From: Sporanaerobacter acetigenes DSM 13106 | GTDB lineage: Bacteria > Bacillota > Clostridia > Tissierellales > Sporanaerobacteraceae | Reading direction: 5' to 3' | Assembly (NCBI RefSeq): GCF_900130025.1 | Contig: NZ_FQXR01000010.1 | Span: forward strand, 32,342 to 96,341 | Length of the DNA: 64,000 bases | Shown here: one piece after another, positions 60,955 through 64,000 of the stretch | Layout: each line of letters begins with the position of its first letter | Position numbering within the stretch: the stretch's first letter is position 1 | Notes under the pieces: model-generated | What the model was told of the DNA's origin: nothing | What the model saw: only the letters and a program-made list of their open reading frames with translations | Database searches by the model: none | Translations under genes and position numbers: made by a program

Positions 60955-62741
60955 AGATACCAACTCCTTTGGCTCTCATACATATTTGCATAAATTCCAT
61001 CAAGCTTCATCAGTTCACTGTGAGAACCGCTCTCTGCAACAGACCCGTGATCAATCACGAAAATTTCATCGGCGAGTTTAGTTGAACCCAGCCTGTGACT
61101 TATAAAAATTGTGGTCCCACCTCTGCTTATCTGTTCAAATTCTTCATAAATATGGCTTTCGCTTATGGGATCAAGGGCTGCCGTAGGTTCATCCAATATT
61201 TTGATCGGAGCATTGCCTACAATTGCTCTTGCCATGCCTACTCTCTGCCACTGACCTCCAGATAGATCCAAACCGCCACTCTTAATCTTGCCGAGAGGAG
61301 TATCCCATCCTTTGGGCAGCTTTTCCGCTACTTCTTCCAACCCCATTATCTTCATGGAATCTTTGATATCGTTTTCTGAACCTTTTTGATTCATACTGTT
61401 GATATTTCCTATGGCGATATTATCTTTCAACGAAATAAAGTACTTGGCAAAATCCTGATATACCACTGAGCACAGGGATTTTAGTTCGCTCTGTCTATAT
61501 TCTTTAATATTCTTTCCGTTTATTAATATATCCCCTTCAAATTCATCATACAGCCCCGTCACAAGTTTTGTTATAGTAGTTTTTCCTGCTCCGTTAACTC
61601 CCACAAAAGCATAATGAAGTCCCTTTCTTATAATAAAAGAAATATTTCTCAGTATATAATTGTCGGTACCCGGATATTTAAAGGATACATTTCTAAATTC
61701 AAGTGAATTAAACTTTATATTTTCAGTTGAAGGCAGATCCAAAGCACCTTTTGTTTCATTCAGCTTCATGAAAATATCTAGATCTTTCAAATACTCCTTG
61801 TCCTTAGAAAATTGTGTTACATAAAAAGTAAACTGCCAAGACATCAATTGTGTAAGCTCAATAACTCCTGTAGAAATTGATATAAAAATTCCTGTGCTTA
61901 ACAGCCCTCTATATACGGGTCTTATTAAAATTATAATTATTATCACGGAAACAAATATAGTGAATATACTTCTTCCCATTGTCCTCTTATAAACCATCTT
62001 ATCCGTATTATATTCAATTTTTCTTGCTGTTTCATACTGTTCTTCCCATTTTTTGTTAACCTCATCCGTATATCCGAAAAGAGTTCTTTCTTCCACACTT
62101 TCTCTTCCCGTTAAGACTTCTCCCAAATACTCGAATCTTCTTCTGTACTTGGATACTTCCCTGTTTGCTTCATACATATCTTCTCCGCTTCTCAAGGATA
62201 CCATAAATAAAGAAAATAAAATTCCAGATATAATTAATGCTGCCCACCAAACATAAGCAACCAATACGACTAACAATCCTATGACTCTTATGAATAAAGC
62301 TATCAATTCCAAAAAATTGTTGTAAGCATTTTTGCATTGAATCTCAGGTTCCTTCGACACCCTTGAAATCAAATCCCAGGTGTCTTTGTTCTCTACATGT
62401 TTATACTTCAGTTTTGCCCTTTTTTCAGTAATGGTAACCCTAAATTTTTCTCTGAGCCTCATTTGTAACTTCACATTTATTAGCTTTACAAGTTCTTCCG
62501 ATACCCAAGAATAGACTATAAGCAAAACTACTGAAATCAAAGGCAAAAATATCTCGCTATAATTCATATCGCCAGAAACCACAGCTATGGCAGTATCCAA
62601 AAATTTAGCTGTTACTATTACCTGTAAAGTGGGAACTAAACCGCTTAAAATTTTTTCGAGCGCAATTGAAGCCGAATATGAAGGAGCATACCTGAAAGGG
62701 ATTTTTATTATATCCCACCAACTATAGTCGGTTTTCTCCAT
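60951..62741 (-). CDS. ABC exporter half-transporter (first gene of a pair)
   Basis: 596 residues with the same layout as its partner: helices in residues 20-310, Walker A GVNGAGKTT, signature LSGGQWQRVGMARA, Walker B IKILDEPTAALD, switch His FISHRLGST. Both halves keep the catalytic Glu after the Walker B Asp, so neither site is degenerate. Start ATG 62741 follows GGCGGTGAT. No precursor peptide gene was found beside it. Confidence 0.88.
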   Translation of the reverse strand: MEKTDYSWWDIIKIPFRYAPSYSASIALEKILSGLVPTLQVIVTAKFLDTAIAVVSGDMNYSEIFLPLISVVLLIVYSWVSEELVKLINVKLQMRLREKFRVTITEKRAKLKYKHVENKDTWDLISRVSKEPEIQCKNAYNNFLELIALFIRVIGLLVVLVAYVWWAALIISGILFSLFMVSLRSGEDMYEANREVSKYRRRFEYLGEVLTGRESVEERTLFGYTDEVNKKWEEQYETARKIEYNTDKMVYKRTMGRSIFTIFVSVIIIIILIRPVYRGLLSTGIFISISTGVIELTQLMSWQFTFYVTQFSKDKEYLKDLDIFMKLNETKGALDLPSTENIKFNSLEFRNVSFKYPGTDNYILRNISFIIRKGLHYAFVGVNGAGKTTITKLVTGLYDEFEGDILINGKNIKEYRQSELKSLCSVVYQDFAKYFISLKDNIAIGNINSMNQKGSENDIKDSMKIMGLEEVAEKLPKGWDTPLGKIKSGGLDLSGGQWQRVGMARAIVGNAPIKILDEPTAALDPISESHIYEEFEQISRGGTTIFISHRLGSTKLADEIFVIDHGSVAESGSHSELMKLDGIYANMYESQRSWYL

Positions 62742-62802
62742 TTCTATCACCGCCTTTTTAAATAATTATTATTATAAAAATATATATTGCTATTTAATAG
62801 AA

Positions 62803-62831
62803 ATTGTACCATTAAAATATCGAAAAGTAAA
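62803..62831 (-). promoter_or_regulatory. Promoter candidate for the ABC pair
   Basis: Minus strand TTTACT (62831-62826), 17 bases, TACAAT (62808-62803). The ABC start is about 60 bases downstream. Confidence 0.5.
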
Positions 62832-63173
62832 GATATCTTTTTTTTCCCTGTTTATACTTGATGTTTCATACTCACCTTCATCATCAAACTTAAATCTACT
62901 ACCACCTTGCCCTACGTTGAATTTCAATATTAGCACTTACTAATCTATTAGTAGGATCAGCTACATAGCTTAAAAGCCCATTAAAAACTAATAATGAGCC
63001 TAAAGTAAGCAGTACTTAATATAATACCTCACAATTCACATTTTAGTCTTCATTACTGTTGATAATATCACTTCATAAAAAAGTATATTAAAACCGTTCT
63101 ACAAAACCTACTCAAATATATCAAAATATATTTATACAAATAGATTTTGCTCAAGAATTATCACCTTCTCGAT
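62832..63173 (-). other. Gap with a probable frameshifted gene fragment
   Basis: About 340 bases without an intact gene. On the minus strand from about 63013 to 62900 a frame reads VLLTLGSLLVFNGLLSYVAD then PTNRLVSANIEIQ, and then shifts by one base to continue QGGSRFKFDDEGEYETSSIN down to about 62850. This coherence across a frameshift suggests a dead gene that I cannot name. The part next to TnpB (63060-63173) could hold the right end of the IS element and its guide RNA, but no end motif was recognised. Confidence 0.4.
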
Positions 63174-64000
63174 TTAATTCATCCATATATTAGATTTCTC
63201 TAACGTATGGCCAGTAAATAGAATTTTGCTTTTTTTAAAATTCCATTTAGCTGTATATGTTGAGTTGTATAAATCCCAATCAACATAGTCCGAACCAGAC
63301 AATAATTTATCTTTTTTAGCTATATTAACACTGCTGTTTATATCTCTTGATAATTTAGTTTTACATTTTTGACATGTAAATTCTCTTATCTGTGAATCTT
63401 TCTTTTCTTTATTTCCACATATACAACAAGTTTTAGTTGTATCTTTTTCGTCTACTTTTGAATAGTGTTTACCGCTTCTTTCCATTACCCATTTTAGTAT
63501 GTTTCTAAATTCTCCTATTATTTCTTGATTTAGCATGCTTCTATGCATATTATCATAAGTTGCAGTATTAAGACTAGGAGTATAGTCTCCTATTGCTACA
63601 TAATCATAGTTTTTTGCTACCCAATTAGCAATGCTATAACAACTTGACTTTATTTGTTCTCGTCTCTTGTGGTAAGCATTGTCTAATGCATTGTTTAGCT
63701 TTGTCCATCTTTTGCTTGGTAGGTAATAGCTTTTTCCTGTTTCTGTTTCTATTAGTTTTGATTTTCTGCTGCATAAGTCTCTTTTTGATTTTATTTCATC
63801 TATTACCTTATCCCAATATTTTATTTGTGGTAGTTTTTCAAATTCATAACTTACTCCAGTATTATCTATGGCTACAAAGAAGTTTTTATGATTTTGGTCT
63901 ATTGCTATCCATTTGTTTATTTCTTTTTTGTCTATGTCTTTTCTTTCTATACAAAATATTGCATAGAATTTGTTGCCTTGTTGTTTGCATAGTCTGAAGT
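63174..64000 (-). CDS. tnpB: TnpB (IS200/IS605 OrfB), partial at window edge
   Basis: The frame is open to the right window edge, giving at least 275 codons of the C-terminal part. RuvC-I is WIAIDQNHKNFF, the second region is YVAIGDYTPSLN where most TnpBs have E-D-L (Glu replaced by Gly if aligned this way), and the zinc finger CCICG plus CQKC is followed by RuvC-III LSRDINSSVNIA with its Asp. TnpB is an RNA-guided nuclease that keeps IS200/IS605 elements. The N-terminal part and any TnpA lie outside the window. An internal ATG at 63548 is not the true start. Confidence 0.88.
   Translation of the reverse strand, partial: FRLCKQQGNKFYAIFCIERKDIDKKEINKWIAIDQNHKNFFVAIDNTGVSYEFEKLPQIKYWDKVIDEIKSKRDLCSRKSKLIETETGKSYYLPSKRWTKLNNALDNAYHKRREQIKSSCYSIANWVAKNYDYVAIGDYTPSLNTATYDNMHRSMLNQEIIGEFRNILKWVMERSGKHYSKVDEKDTTKTCCICGNKEKKDSQIREFTCQKCKTKLSRDINSSVNIAKKDKLLSGSDYVDWDLYNSTYTAKWNFKKSKILFTGHTLEKSNIWMN

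Noticed and set aside
59122..62741. Second RiPP cluster around the ABC pair
   Set aside because: The signature form is suggestive, but no small peptide gene, maturase or protease is seen nearby.

Overview
The window is AT-rich DNA from a low-GC Gram-positive anaerobe. The setting of alr, mazEF and acpS/nnrD, the CsaB/TagA cell-wall glycopolymer locus, the confurcating-type ETF and the many peptide and amino-acid catabolic genes suggest a peptide-fermenting Clostridia/Tissierellia species. That placement is inferred from gene content; there is no rRNA or other phylogenetic marker here, and no tRNA or CRISPR array was seen.

Layout. 1-8.1 kb: minus-strand cell-surface polysaccharide locus (GNAT, PIG-L deacetylase, GT4, DUF4330, O-antigen-ligase-like protein, CsaB pyruvyl transferase, TagA/WecG). 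8.2-13 kb: housekeeping block (mazEF, alr, lipoprotein, an AcpS-NnrD fusion). 13-22.2 kb: MFS and MATE transporters, a ferritin-like protein, an MTA/SAH handling operon (deaminase, MTA phosphorylase, class II aldolase), D-aminopeptidase DppA and a divergent PucR regulator. A 56-bp perfect palindrome lies at 15.2 kb.

22.28-33.62 kb is the centrepiece. An 11,264-bp insertion is bounded by 78-bp perfect direct repeats of the 3' end of a C1-peptidase gene. It carries what looks like a complete radical-SAM RiPP system: a 54-residue three-Cys precursor candidate (28586-28750, minus), two radical SAM/SPASM enzymes (one with a PqqD-like recognition domain), an S8 protease fused to an acyl-carrier-like domain lacking the phosphopantetheine serine, a peptide-exporter-type ABC protein, and a MacB/FtsX-type ABC pair. 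A divergent BlaI-M56 sensor pair has a textbook promoter. A frameshifted 63-residue protein and an IS66 relic sit at the right end. No integrase is visible.

33.6-46 kb: a peptide/amino-acid-derivative scavenging operon (DUF1177, OppABCDF, M20 peptidase, two tandem amidohydrolases, AroM, C1 aminopeptidase). Before the insertion, the C1 gene faced pucR across a shared terminator. 46-55.5 kb: a minus-strand redox operon with a GlpA-like BON/FAD/[2Fe-2S] protein, a GlpB-like FAD protein, DUF1667, an FAD-binding_4 oxidase, EtfBA, a small PCP-reductase-like protein, an FGGY kinase and a YhfZ-type regulator. It probably phosphorylates and oxidises a polyol or sugar-like substrate and passes electrons to ETF. 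55.5-59 kb: MATE, PatB-type C-S lyase, thioesterase. 59-64 kb: a heterodimeric ABC exporter pair, a degraded stretch, and a TnpB running off the right edge.

Start codons were re-chosen by Shine-Dalgarno position where possible. Family calls come from reading motifs, not from database searches.
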